NCBI GenBank assembly: GCA_028015205.1 | Contig: CM051516.1 | Location: 50,410,230 to 50,474,229 of the forward strand | DNA: 64,000 nt | Direction of reading: 5' to 3' | Origin: Mytilisepta virgata | Taxonomy: Eukaryota; Mollusca; Bivalvia; Mytilida; Mytilidae | Shown here: piece after piece, positions 12,370 through 22,890 of the stretch | Layout: each line of letters begins with the position of its first letter | How positions within the stretch are numbered: position 1 is the stretch's first letter | The notes under the pieces: model-generated | Told to the model about the DNA's origin: nothing | The model's database searches: none | The model's input: the letters and a program-made list of their open reading frames with translations, nothing else | Made by a program: the position numbers and the translations under genes

Positions 12370-12880
12370 TGTTCTTAATTACTATAAATATCAATCTGAT
12401 AAAAAAAAATATGACTTGCACAATTACACATGGTATGCCACAATTTTGTTAAGTTTGTTTCATTCTTGTGTAAACTGATGGATAGTTTGCGTTCACAGTC
12501 TTCCCATAAATTGTAATGGAAAGGTTAAAGGTTAATGTTTGCTATTGAAAACCTAAAAAATCAATCAGATAAAAAAATAAATCTTGCACAACTACCCCTG
12601 GTTGGTAGGCAGCAACTCTGTCAACGTTAGTTTCATTCCAATGTAAACTATTCGAGATTTAAAACTGCTATCACAAACCTCCCCATATACAGTAATGGCA
12701 AAGTCCATGTTTTGCTATGGAAAACCCGACAAATTTATTGGATCAGGAAAACTACACATAATAGTCAAGAATTCAGTCAAGATTCGTTTCATTCCAGTTT
12801 TAACTGTCGGAGATTTTGCAGTCACAAACTTTACCATAAATAATAATGACAAGCAATGAGAAACCTTAAAAATCTGATCA
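12370..12880. repeat. degenerate tandem array, unit about 180 bp, about 3 copies
   Basis: AATCTGATAAAAAA, CTTGCACAA(C/T)TAC, GTTTCATTC(C/T) and CACAAAC(C/T)T(C/T)(A/C)CCATA recur three times with much divergence. Confidence 0.65.
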
Positions 12881-13009
12881 TGAATTCCTTTGTATCAATT
12901 ATTCTTCAATATTAATATTCATATCATACCACGGATATGTTTATAAAATCATGATATGATACACTAAAACTTCTACATGTGATAAAAAATATCTGTTTGT
13001 TTATTGTTT

Positions 13010-13264
13010 GTTTAGTTTGGGTTTTACGCCGTTTTCAGCACATTTGGCTATTTCGCCGCGGCCAGTTTTCATTGGTGGAGGAAGCCGGACTACCGGAGAG
13101 AAACACCGACCTTCGGTAGGAATATTAGGAATCCTTGTCAATTAAGATCGGAGTCGAACACCCTGCCACAGGTGAGATTCGAACTCACAACCTCAGCATT
13201 GACAGGCTAGTGATCATTAGTAGTCATGTCGAACTACCTAGACCACTCGGCCACCGAAGCCCCA
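13010..13264 (-). mobile_element. tRNA-derived SINE, copy 1
   Basis: Read on the minus strand it begins with a tRNA-like head: A box TGGCCGAGTGG and B box GTTCGAATCTC, matching tRNA-Ser/Leu-type promoters. A body follows that contains CTCCGGTAGTCCGGCTTCC, and the element ends in a TAAACAAACAAT-type tail. It is not a functional tRNA because no acceptor stem closes. Copy 2 lies at 15637-15866. Confidence 0.8.
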
Positions 13265-13886
13265 AAATATCTGTATTTTAACAAGAAAATCGAGCAAACT
13301 TTTCACTGCCTTGATACAAATTCTGTTAATACGTACTATCAATGAAAAATTATATACTAGTATTGTGAATAATGACCAGACATATATTCTTACTCCTTAT
13401 TGGAAGATACATTCATTGATGTATATGGGGATTCCAAGGGGGTATGCCCCGTACTCAAAATGGATTTGTCTTTGTAATTTTGAAACCTTTGATATCCCCA
13501 CCCTATAACCTTTTTGCTGATTTTTTTTCAGAATAGTTCTGGACCATAAAATTTCGAAATGGGACTATTTAAAGACCGTTTTATCAAACATTTGGTCTTA
13601 ATTATCGATAAAGTGTCAGGAGAGAAGATTTTTAAATGTTTTTTTTTTTTCAACGAATTTACTTTTATTGGTAACGGTAGCAATGTTGGTTTAAGGTCCA
13701 GATTTCCAGACACACTTTCCACCGAGACTTGATTTAAATTGCCTCAGTATTATTAGTAGGAATCACGGAATACCGTAAAAAAAAATCATCATATTGTATT
13801 GTGATACATATAGAAACGTACCTTTTTTTATATATAAAACTAACCCAAAAAACTGACATTAAAATCTATACAATCAAAGATATGAT
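13265..13886. other. spacer, nothing recognised
   Basis: No supported gene or repeat beyond short A/T runs. Confidence 0.4.
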
Positions 13887-13890
13887 TTAA

Positions 13891-14281
13891 CGATGCACGA
13901 TGGTCAGGCTTTGGTCTTTTTGTCAGATTTTCAGAATCCTCGGCTTTTATCCATTTCTTAAACATTAAATTTTTTGCCCACGAACCCCTACTTTTTCTTT
14001 TATAATTCAATCATATATACCTTGAGATGGTATTTGACAAAATTTTATGAAATCCTTTTTATATTTTCATACATTTTTGGGAGACTGAAGTTGCCAATGC
14101 AAAGACAATGAAAAATCCAGAGAAAACCTATTTCCTGCAAATTTTCAAGGCTTTATAGCTCTAAAATGAGCACATGAACCTATATTTTTTTCTTGCTTAT
14201 TTGTTTAATATTCATATGTTCTCTCAAACAAAAACACTTATTTCAAATCATATTTATTTCCTATTAGACCAGCGATCATCC
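13891..14281. mobile_element. 391-bp TTAA-flanked MITE, copy 1
   Basis: It is bounded by TTAA at 13887-13890 and 14282-14285. The right terminus GACCAGCGATCATCC is the inverted counterpart of the left CGATGCACGATGGTC. It is about 90 percent identical by eye, and equal in length, to the copy at 44728-45118. TTAA duplications are typical of piggyBac-type transposition. No transposase is present. Confidence 0.75.
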
Positions 14282-14617
14282 TTAAGAACCTAAATGGCAT
14301 TTATAGCGGTAAAGAGTTTGATTTGAACAATAAAATCGATAAGACTTGGCAGGCATTTACATTTCTAGGTTATAAACATTTACAAAAATCCACACTTTAA
14401 GTGTTCATGTGATACTTATTCTGAATTAGTATTGTACCGAGAAACACTATTTTTCCAAAAATATCGTATCGGATTGTACCGTACTTTCTCGGCAGAGCGA
14501 GGTTGCTGTCAGACAAACTTCTAAGACATGGTTATGTTCAGGCTTTTTTAATTTTGTCACAATACAATTTTACGGTCGTCATCACGAATTTATTGGCCGA
14601 TACAAAGTTTCTATATG

Positions 14618-14985
14618 ACGTATGAGACAATATCGATATCTTCAGTTATAGATATATCACATATTAGACAATATCGATACCTTCAGTTATAGATATATCA
14701 CGTATGAGACAATATCGATATCTTCAGTTATAGATATATCACGTATGAGACAATATCGATATATTCAGTTATAGATATATCACGTATGAGACAATATCGA
14801 TATCTTCAGTTATAGATATATCACGTATGAGACAATATCGATATCTTCAGTTATAGATATATCACGTATGAGACAATATCGATATCTTCAGTTATAGATA
14901 TATCACGCTTTAGACAATATCGATATCTTCAGTTATAGATATATCACGTATGAGACAATACCGATATCTTCAGTTAACATACATT
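14618..14985. repeat. 41-bp minisatellite, about 9 copies
   Basis: The unit is GTATGAGACAATATCGATAT plus CTTCAGTTATAGATATATCAC. Copies are nearly identical, the 41-bp spacing is exact, and point variants appear in the first, second and last units. Confidence 0.95.
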
Positions 14986-15332
14986 TCACGTACTTCTTGA
15001 ATTGACACTTGACCGGACTTGATACTTCACCGAATTCTAAATGTGACGGATCACCTAATGTAACTCCTGGTTTTAAGTGGGAGTTAACATTGCTAATGCT
15101 TTAGTTTCTTTGCTGTCTTGTTCTAATTTTGTTTAGTTTATTATATTTTTTTATTCTTTTAGTTATACATATATCTTCGTTATGTTACATTCTGATGAAT
15201 TTGTCTTGCTTTTGATTTCCATTTTACGGACTTTTCCAACTGTTTTGTCACGTCGGTATTATTTTGCTGATATTTAAATGATTGAAGCAAAATATTATTT
15301 TATACCCCTACAATGCATATATCGTTACACCC

Positions 15333-15369
<37 letters not shown>

Positions 15370-15519
15370 CTCTTTTCTACACGATAAAAATTATTTCGGA
15401 GCACGGTATGATAATCCGTCATATACGTAACCTGAGACAAAAAAAACAGCGCGAGTGTTGAAAATCTTAAAATACTGACACAATTACACATTGAATATAA
15501 TTTAAGTATACTTGCGGAC
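14986..15519. other. spacer with a long T-run
   Basis: A run of about 25 T lies near 15339-15363. Nothing else is recognised. Confidence 0.5.
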
Positions 15520-15620
15520 TAACTATATATCGGACTATTGCATCTTCGGACCAACGATGCTTCGGACTAACGAACCTCCGGACCATTGGATTTCGGACAA
15601 GTGGATCTTTGGACTATATA
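15520..15620. repeat. short degenerate 16-17 bp tandem repeat
   Basis: CTTCGGACCAACGATG, CTTCGGACTAACGAAC, CTCCGGACCATTGGAT and TTCGGACAAGTGGATC follow one another. Confidence 0.6.
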
Positions 15621-15636
15621 GGTCTTCAGGTTATAT

Positions 15637-15866
15637 TTGTTTGTTTGTTTAGTTGGGGTTTTATGCCGTTTTCAGCACATTTGGCTATTTCGCTGCAGTG
15701 GTGGAGGAAGCCGGAGTACCCAGAGAGAACCGCCGTCTGGAAATCCTTATCAAGTAAGATCGGAATCGGACACACCCCGCCACAGGTGAGATTCGAACTC
15801 ACAACCTCAGTGTTGACAGTCAGGATAGTGATCATAAGTACAAACCACTCGGCCATAGAAAGGACA
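15637..15866 (-). mobile_element. tRNA-derived SINE, copy 2
   Basis: This is the same family as 13010-13264. On the minus strand it shows ATGGCCGAGTGG (A box), GAGTTCGAATCTCACC (B box), GGGTACTCCGGCTTCCTCC in the body and an AACTAAACAAACAAAC tail. The overlapping frames on both strands are SINE translations. Confidence 0.85.
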
Positions 15867-15995
15867 CCGAATCGAATGTAATGAACTAGAACTGAACAAA
15901 TATACCAAGGAACTAACAATTCATGATTAAAAATTAAATAAAACAGGATATTTGAATATCCAACATATACGGGAGTAAATTTTATGTTAACCTAG

Positions 15996-16580
15996 TTTCA
16001 CTCGAGACCCATCCTTATTAAATTCCATTGGCAAGACTTCCTTTTGGCACCCCTTGTGCATATGTCTATGCTTATTCCGTCAACCAAGGGGTGCCAAAAG
16101 GAAGTCTTTCCATTCCATTAGTTGTGCAAGATTTTCATGGTATGCCATGCATGTCATTTTAATTTATCGATACTACCTAAATATTTCATTATTTCAACAA
16201 CTGAATAAATTAAAACCTGTCATTGCACTTTGAGCGTTTTTGTTCACTCATAACCCGAAGCATAAATAGAGTTTACCTGGAGTGTTGATAATACATGAAT
16301 GTGTCGTGCAACATTGTAAACGTTTTCTTTTCTTTAGAAATATAATCAGCTCGTGGCAGTTCAAGTCCAACTGCATAAAAATTCTAAAAATTCTGATTGA
16401 AATTCTTATGAAAAGTTAAAGATATATACAACAACATTTGTTTACCTTCAAGTCCCAGTTATCAACCCGGGTTATCAATCGATTTTAATTTACAAAAGAC
16501 CACAAGCGCATGCTCTATAACCCAATGTATCTTAAAATTGCGATTACGTAAATTCTTACCAGGTGATTTAACAGCTAGGT
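15996..16580 (-). repeat. diverged duplicate block, copy A (possible PLAC8-like 5' exon region)
   Basis: It aligns over about 500 bp with 21638-22130. Shared phrases include GAGACCCATCCTTAT, GGAGTGTTGATAAT, CTGCATAAAAATTCTAA, GCGCATGCTC and AACCCAATGTATCTTAAA. On the minus strand both copies keep a plausible splice donor (GGGACT..AG|GTAAAC) shortly after the NRF1-like GAGCATGCGCT. As it lies upstream of the PLAC8-like gene, it may contain its non-coding first exon. That role is inference. Confidence 0.5.
16030..16111. mobile_element. 82-bp hairpin insertion with 8-bp duplication ATTCCATT
   Basis: Two arms of 27 bp begin GGCAAGACTTCC and end GGAAGTCTTTCC, pair with one mismatch, and are separated by a 28-nt loop. 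ATTCCATT flanks the insertion at 16022-16029 and 16112-16119. The duplicate block at 21638-22130 has only one ATTCCATT (21661-21668) at the same point. It therefore serves as an unoccupied reference site. The 8-bp duplication fits hAT-like transposition. Confidence 0.85.
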
Positions 16581-16743
16581 ATTTAACGGGTGTCACTGGC
16601 CTGGATGTATAGCAATGAGGTTATTTTTTATTTAGAAGAGAATACAATAAGCAATATCGTGAATATTTCACAAATTGATATATTTATGTTTTTGGTTCCA
16701 CTTCATTTGATCATTTGAATACTAAAATAGGAATTTAAGGAAA

Positions 16744-17248
16744 CCATACTTGCCAACATATTTTTGCTAGAATCCCTGTTAAAATCGGCAAGGGGTCTGG
16801 GGACCGATCAAGGTCCCAGTGGGTCCATGGCGAAGCCCCCCGGCCGAAAACGATTTTAAGGTATTTGGAAGCTAGCTGTTTCCAGAGTGCAAAAATGTGA
16901 ATAAATATTTGATGAATATTACTTTATTTTTATGTAAAATATTATCTTAATTCTTGATATTTTAACTGGAACAGCAGTAATGAAAACACAAGACGTAAAT
17001 ACATATGGGTATCCACTGTGATGAAGACCTTGTGGTGACTTCTGAATTGGTGTCTTCACGATTTTAAGGTATTTGGAAGCTGTTTCCAGAGTGCTAAAAT
17101 GTGAAAAAAATGTTTAAGTTTTGCCGATGAAGTTTCTTAACCATCGGCTTTTTATCAGAATTTTTTTTCAAACCATTACACAAAGTATAAGCACTGAGTC
17201 AAATTTCCGGAGGTTCCGGGTGAAATCCGGAGCATTGGCATGTATGGG
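16744..17248. mobile_element. MITE-like element, CATACTTGCCAA family, copy 1
   Basis: It starts CATACTTGCCAACATATTTT and ends with the inverted ATTGGCATGTATG. Inside are a C/G-rich start, two copies of ATTTTAAGGTATTTGGAAGC (near 16855 and 17044), and the TTAACCATCGGC..TTATCAG stretch that forms one hairpin arm in the copy at 38353. Confidence 0.6.
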
Positions 17249-17387
17249 AAACTATTAATATTATCAAGTGTTTTGTGTCTTTAAATTAAAAAGTAATACA
17301 AAATACAATATATACACAAATATGTCATTCGATAGCGGTCAATATATATATGACAGAAAAGGAAAATTTATGTATTAATACATACAT

Positions 17388-17626
17388 AGTCCCCTGAATT
17401 TTTCAAAATTATAGCGAAAAAATGGAAAAAAATGTGATATTTTTAGTAGTATTCTACAGTATTTTTGGTAGTATTATACAGTATTATAACACTGTATAAT
17501 ACTAATAAAAATATCATATTTCACCCATTTTGTGATATTTTTTGTAGTATTATACAGTATTATAATACTGTAAAAATATCACATTTCTCCCATTTTTTCG
17601 CTACAATTTTGAAAACTGCAGCGGAC
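17388..17626. mobile_element. 239-bp palindromic MITE
   Basis: The arms AGTCCCCTGAATTTTTCAAA and the reverse complement of TTTTGAAAACTGCAGCGGACT pair. The AGCGAAAAAATGG stretches inside them also pair. The centre contains repeated GTAGTATTATACAGTATTAT. No clear target duplication. Confidence 0.65.
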
Positions 17627-17689
17627 TGTGATATATATGCTTTCTTTTTAAACACGCCCGTGTGGGGAGAATCACACATATATATATAT

Positions 17690-17836
17690 ACTGTTATTAA
17701 TCAGTATTATTGTTTAAAAAAGAAGTATTATCTGTATTTATGTATCTAATCAATGTGTTGTATTGTGTTGTCATTATATATGCCTCTTAAATGGGGCTCT
17801 TAATTGGTAATAAAAAACTTGAACTTGAACTTGAAC
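17690..17836 (+). mobile_element. non-LTR retrotransposon 3' end with TTGAAC tail
   Basis: The stretch GGGGCTCTTAATTGGTAATAAA is followed by tandem CTTGAA. The GGGC(C)CTTAATTGG core is also found at the 3' ends of LINE pieces near 27570 and 38180. Confidence 0.6.
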
Positions 17837-17932
17837 TATATGACTTGGTCCTGTTTCAGATAATGTAATGATATATAAATATTCCCCACGTGGATTGAAT
17901 AATGTATGTTTTATTTTATTATGTTGTATCAT

Positions 17933-18080
17933 AGTGTTATTAACTGGCTGTTTCTGTATTGGAACTGGTACAGATTCAAGGTTTTCTGTATTGGCCTCGA
18001 GACCCGTAGGGTCGAGGGCCAATACAGCTGACCGAGAATCTATACCAGTGCCAATACTGAAACAGCCAGTTCATAACACT
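17933..18080. repeat. 148-bp palindromic element
   Basis: The arms AGTGTTATTAACTGGCTGTT and the complement of AACAGCCAGTTCATAACACT pair. Pairing continues inward through GTATTGG and CCAATAC to a GACCCGTAGGGTC centre. Confidence 0.7.
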
Positions 18081-18852
18081 TTTATTAAACAATCCAACTT
18101 TTTCAATACAGACTTGTTCTGAATGCTGTATTACATACATCAAATGTGAATATAGGGCCAATATTTCCAATACGGACTGGCAATGAATCCTGAATTCAGT
18201 ATTGGACAGGGCCGAAAACCAATATAGATCACGTGATTTATATGACCAGGGTGACGTCACCAGTATGACACATGCCGTTTTGGTAGTATTAGGGCTGTTT
18301 TAATCGTATTATTTAATAATGTTGTAAGTATATATCTGAATAAAGTATGTAAAATATTGTATACAATTTCGCCGAATATTTATGTTGTATTGCTGCTATC
18401 AGAAAATAAGTTTCTGTGTTTTCCAGGAGTACAAGGTATTTAATATAAAACAACTGAAGACTAAGTTATCTGTATGTATTTATCTTTATTGATACATTTT
18501 AACAAAATTAAAACATTCATTAACAGTTATAACAAGATCAATCTCCTAAAAGATTTCCTAAAACGTATTTTAAAGAGCACTGAATTGAAATACTATATAT
18601 AAAAAAATATACCAAAAAGAAACAATCACACAGCTCTACATTTATCATGTTTATACACCATGATTTACTAAATATCTTGAACTTAGTCCTAACCCTACAA
18701 TTTTAAAGAGCACTAAACATAAAATACTAAAAAGACGCAATCACACATCCATTCACTCTACATTTATACATCATGATTTATTAAATAAAACAGCATTAAT
18801 ACATTCATAATATTCAATGTACATGTATAACAAGTGTTCAAAGTCTTTCTGT
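18081..18852. other. AT-rich spacer, nothing recognised
   Basis: Two similar stretches (near 18560 and 18715, TTTAAAGAGCACT) hint at an old duplication. No gene seen. Confidence 0.4.
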
Positions 18853-20137
18853 TTACTGCAGCAGCTGAACGTTGTCCAGTGGGTGGTCGGTTGGCTTGTA
18901 CAGTTTGGCAATGACCTTCAGGAAGTGGGTTGTTGTGATAGCACTGTCCATGTACTGGTCCCAGGCGGTCTGTACTTTCTGCTCCAGGATGGTGTACTTC
19001 CTGTGGATGTCCTCTCTAGATCTTCTGCACGGACACTGTAGTCTACGACTTCGGCTTCTGTCCTTAGGTCTGGAACAAGCACATAGAAGGGAACACCTGC
19101 GTGCCTGGCTGCTGTATTGATCCTGTTGTGCCAACCTGGAAAATTAAAAGAAAATTATAATCATATGAAATAAAATTGTACAAAATTAAAGATATATATT
19201 ACGGTACATACTTCCTACATGATTTGTCAAATTCACAAATAAAGTTGTATAGCTATCTCATTATCAAATATACCCTACTGAATGCTATTTCTATCTATCT
19301 CATTGACAAGTACACCCCTTTATACTACATGATATGGTACAGATATAAAAAAAAAGGCTTACAAATAATCATACCTTCAACGTCATTATTAGTCCTTTTG
19401 AAGATGCACCCGTCTGCTACATGGATTCAGCTGGTCTTGCTGTAGTGCTGCTTCTGGTTCTGCTGCTGGCTCTGGTACTAGTTCTGCAGCTGGCTCTGGC
19501 CCTGGCCCTGGTACTGGCCCTGGTACTGGCTCTGGTGCTGGCCCTGGTACTGGCTCTGGTGCTACAGCTGCGGCTGGCCAGTTGCGGTGTTCACAGTGTG
19601 AGCAAATGAGAAGATTTGTAAGATTGCAGTGTAATGCCTGAAATTCAATTCTATTACATTAAATTATAAACTTATAAAGAATAATTATCAACTTTGAATT
19701 TCAGACAATTTCAAATTTGTTTTATACTAATGAAGTTCGATATACAACGAATATCAATTGCCGTTTATAGTCATAGCTTTAATAATAATATGCTTGTAAT
19801 GAAATATATTGCATTCCTTAAATTTGATACAAAACACTTAATGTACTTATACTTTTTATGTATTTGGAAATGAAAAACATGTTTAATTAGAATGTCTAGA
19901 ATATGCAGATTTACGAACAAACATTTTTTTTTTTTTTTGGTTATTTTACTGCCAATAATAATTATTTTTACAGTCTCTCTCAAGTATATCTAGAGTGGGT
20001 CTTTAATGATGATAGTTATATATCATATTTATAAATTTAAACACTTACCAGTGCCACCTATCGCATATGTCGCACGATACTGCATGCTGACGAGGTCGGA
20101 CCTCTCTGTCACACGAAATACACATGAACTGTACCAT
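18853..20137 (-). pseudogene. decayed FLYWCH/MULE-type gene (zinc-ribbon exon, Pro/Glu-rich exon, C-terminal exon)
   Basis: Three coding-like, GC-richer blocks lie in order. Block 1 (20137-20049) starts at an ATG and reads MCISCDREVRPRQHAVSCD, then CDRWH, before a GTAAGT donor. This is the zinc-ribbon style that I know from the N-termini of mollusc FLYWCH/MULE genes. Block 2 (19637-19389) follows a TTTCAG acceptor, carries ICSHCEHRNWP, and then has a Pro-Glu-Ala-Gly repeat (APEPVPGPAPEPVPG). Block 3 (19135-18853) has the C-terminal landmark WHNRINTAARHAGVPFYVLV in one frame. After a frameshift near 19015 it continues HRKYTILEQKVQTAWDQY in another, ending in TAA. The FLYWCH and MULE middle parts are absent, and blocks 1 and 2 do not join cleanly in phase. 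I conclude it is a pseudogene. Family naming is from memory. Confidence 0.5.
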
Positions 20138-20369
20138 GGTTTATGGAAGAATGAAGTGCATCCATGATCCACTTCCATATATAACAAATTTAACAAAACA
20201 CACTTGAGATCAAAGAAGCCAAGCTGCGAAATAAAATTTCCTTTCATGTCTTACAATTCTTACATTCATTGTTTTAACTCATTCCAAGTAGACTTATTTT
20301 AAAAACTTTATTTTCATTATTAATCCACCAAAGACAATGTGGACCAATTTGATAACCGGGCCCAAATAT

Positions 20370-20520
20370 CAATTTTTTGCTATTGCGCAATACTGTGCAA
20401 TTGAAGATTTCTTGCTATTGCACAATACTGTGCAATTGAAGATTTCTTGCTATTGTGCAATACTGTGCAATTGAAAATTTCTTGCTATGGCACAATACTT
20501 ATTATAATAATTTACACATC
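20370..20520. repeat. short tandem repeat, unit about 42 bp
   Basis: TTCTTGCTATTGCGCAATAC followed by TGTGCAATTGAAGA recurs three to four times. The same phrase recurs at 56265, 56905 and 57478. Confidence 0.8.
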
Positions 20521-20880
20521 CTGTTTGGTGTGTATCTCTTGCCTTATCATTATTATTTGCTTTTATATATAAATCAGAAATTTAATAATAAAGTTTTTGG
20601 CAAATTTCCAATATACATATTTTAAAAGCAGTTTAGGTGAGATAAACAAAAAAGCTTCATCAGCAACATTTTATATTGGCAAATTTCCAACGAAGTTCAT
20701 TAAACTAAAGTTATTGGCAAATTTCCAATGGAATTTAATAATAATAAAGTTTTTGGCAAATTTCCAATATAAATAATTTAAAAGCAGTTTAGGTAAGATA
20801 TTCAAATGAGTTTCAATTACCAACCTTACACTACCTTTTAAATTATGTTTTGTACTTAAATAATTGTCCATTAACCTGGA
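20521..20880. repeat. degenerate repeat with TTGGCAAATTTCCAAT motifs
   Basis: TTTTTGGCAAATTTCCAATA occurs at about 20595 and 20752, with related copies at 20678 and 20714. No gene. Confidence 0.55.
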
Positions 20881-21632
20881 AACCCTTTTCCCCCCTTTTT
20901 TGCATCTTATTCCTTAACGGTTTGAGCCATAACTACCAAAGACAATTCTTACCATCCCTTTGTGGTATTCCAATATCCAAAATCTAAATAGATTCAGCAT
21001 ATCAAAGAACCCCATATATTCAATTTTTGATGAAATCAAATAAAGTTTAATTTTAGACCCCGATTTGGACCAACTTGAAAACTGGGCCCATAATAAAAAA
21101 ACTAAGTACATGTTTAGATTCTGCATATCAAAGAACCCCAAGAATTCAATTTTTGTTAAAATCAAACTGTTTAATTTTGGACCTTAATGTAGACCAATTT
21201 GAAAACGGGACCAAAAATTAAGAATCTAAATACATGGTTAGATTCGGCATATCAAAGAACCCCAATAGTTCAATTTTCGATGATATCAAACAAAGTTTAA
21301 TTCTGGACCCTTTAGGCCCCTAATTCCTAAACTGTTGGGACCAAAACTCCCAAAATCAATCCCAACCTTCCTTTTCTGGTCATAAACCTTGTGTTACTTA
21401 TACTAGAGTTATTGTGCGAGTAATTTTTTTTTTTTGGCCCCTAATTCTTAAACTGTTGGGACCAAAACTCCCAAAATCAATCCCAACCTTCCTTTTGTGG
21501 TCATAAACCTTGTGTTTAAATTTCATAGATTTCTATTAACTTATACTAACGTATAGTGCGAAAACCAAATTTCTTCGGACGACGACGACGACGCCAACGT
21601 CATACCAATATACGACCGCAAAAATTTTGCGA
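20881..21632. repeat. interspersed bivalve repeat, copy 1
   Basis: It shares the CAGCATATCAAAGAACCCCA units, the AAACTGTTGGGACCAAAACT unit, the GACGACGACGACGACGCC microsatellite and the ATACGACCGCAAAAATTTTG end with 57690-59310. I associate this family with Mytilus from memory. Confidence 0.75.
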
Positions 21633-21637
21633 TACCG

Positions 21638-22130
21638 TTTCACTAGAGACCCATCCTTATATTCCATTAGTTGTGCAAGATTTGTATGGTACACAGCATG
21701 CACAATTCATGTCATTTTATTCGATCGATGTTACCTAAATATTTCAGTGTTTATTTTAACAACAGAACAAAACCTGTCATTGTACTTTTTTTTTTTACTC
21801 GTAACCCGAAGCATTAATAAAGAGTTCATCCCGGGGAGTTCACCTGGAGTGTTGATAATCTGTCGTGTAACATTGTAAATGTTTCTTTTCTTTAGAAATT
21901 ATATCAGCATGTGGCAGTCCAAGTCTATGACTGCATAAAAATTCTAAGAATTCTGATTGACATTGTTATGAAAAGTTAAAGACCTATACAATAACATTAG
22001 TTTACCTGCCAGTCCCAGTTATCAACCCGGATTATCAAAATGATATATTATATAGAAGACCAAAAGCGCATGCTCAATAACCCAATGTATCTTAAACATG
22101 ATATATATATACTTACCATGTGATTTAATA
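21638..22130 (-). repeat. diverged duplicate block, copy B (lacks the 82-bp insertion)
   Basis: This is the counterpart of 15996-16580. The single ATTCCATT at 21661-21668 shows the state before insertion. Confidence 0.75.
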
Positions 22131-22494
22131 GTTATATTCAAATTCGTCAAGCTCAAACGAATATAAACAACACATAAATAGCAGCACATTTATTATCGGA
22201 TAAACAAATTACAAAATTATCAAATTAACTTCATTAAACTTTCCAATTTTGCATAAAATACAGGTAGGATTTTATCCTTTAAGCATAGTCTCTTGGTGTT
22301 TTTTGCAATTTTGGAATGTTTCGATATATGTGTAGATTAAAACCTTATAATCCTTTATTACACCCTCAAACTTTAGTATATAAGAAACTTTGTCCATTGA
22401 TATGACATATGCCATTCCTGCACGAAGTTCAAGTATGACCTGGTCAGTATAGCATTGACTCTTAGTGCTTCATGCAGTTTTGTCACTATTATGT
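22131..22494. other. spacer before the virus-like element
   Basis: AT-rich, nothing recognised. Confidence 0.4.
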
Positions 22495-22529
22495 ATGGAA
22501 CGCCATAGCTGCCTTATATGTACTTATTT

Positions 22530-22890
22530 CTATATATGCACATACTTGTCTATATATGCACATACTTTTTCTATATATGCACATACCTTATCTATATATG
22601 CACATACTTGTCTATATATGCACATACTTTGTCTATATATGCACATACTTGTCTATATATGCACATACTTTATCTTTATACTGTGTCTATATATGCACAT
22701 ACTTTATCTTTATACTTTGTGTATATATGCACATACTTTTCTTTATACTTTTTCTATATATGCACATACTTTTCCTTTATACTTTTTTTTTATACTTTTT
22801 TATATATATTCAGATACTTTTTCTTTCTACTTTTTCTATATATGCACATACTTTTTCTTTATACTTTCTCTATATATGCACATACTTTTT
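22530..22890. repeat. 19-bp minisatellite inside left TIR
   Basis: The unit is CTATATATGCACATACTTT, with interspersed CTTTATACTTT variants, about 15 copies. All three forward frames stay open, which produces misleading Tyr/His/Ile-rich frames. Confidence 0.95.

Noticed and set aside
13150..13262. Possible tRNA-Ser/Leu gene
   Set aside because: A and B boxes are present, but there is no closing acceptor stem and the body continues as a SINE. The same holds at 15780, 42900 and 63960.
14618..14985. CRISPR-like array
   Set aside because: The repeat fills the whole unit with no variable spacers, and the genome is eukaryotic.
15626..15919. 97-codon minus-strand frame and 90-codon plus-strand frame
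   Set aside because: Both run through a tRNA-derived SINE and follow its A and B boxes.
19421..19609. Leu/Val/Ala-rich plus frame resembling a membrane protein
   Set aside because: It is the complement of the Pro-Glu-Ala repeat exon of the minus-strand pseudogene.
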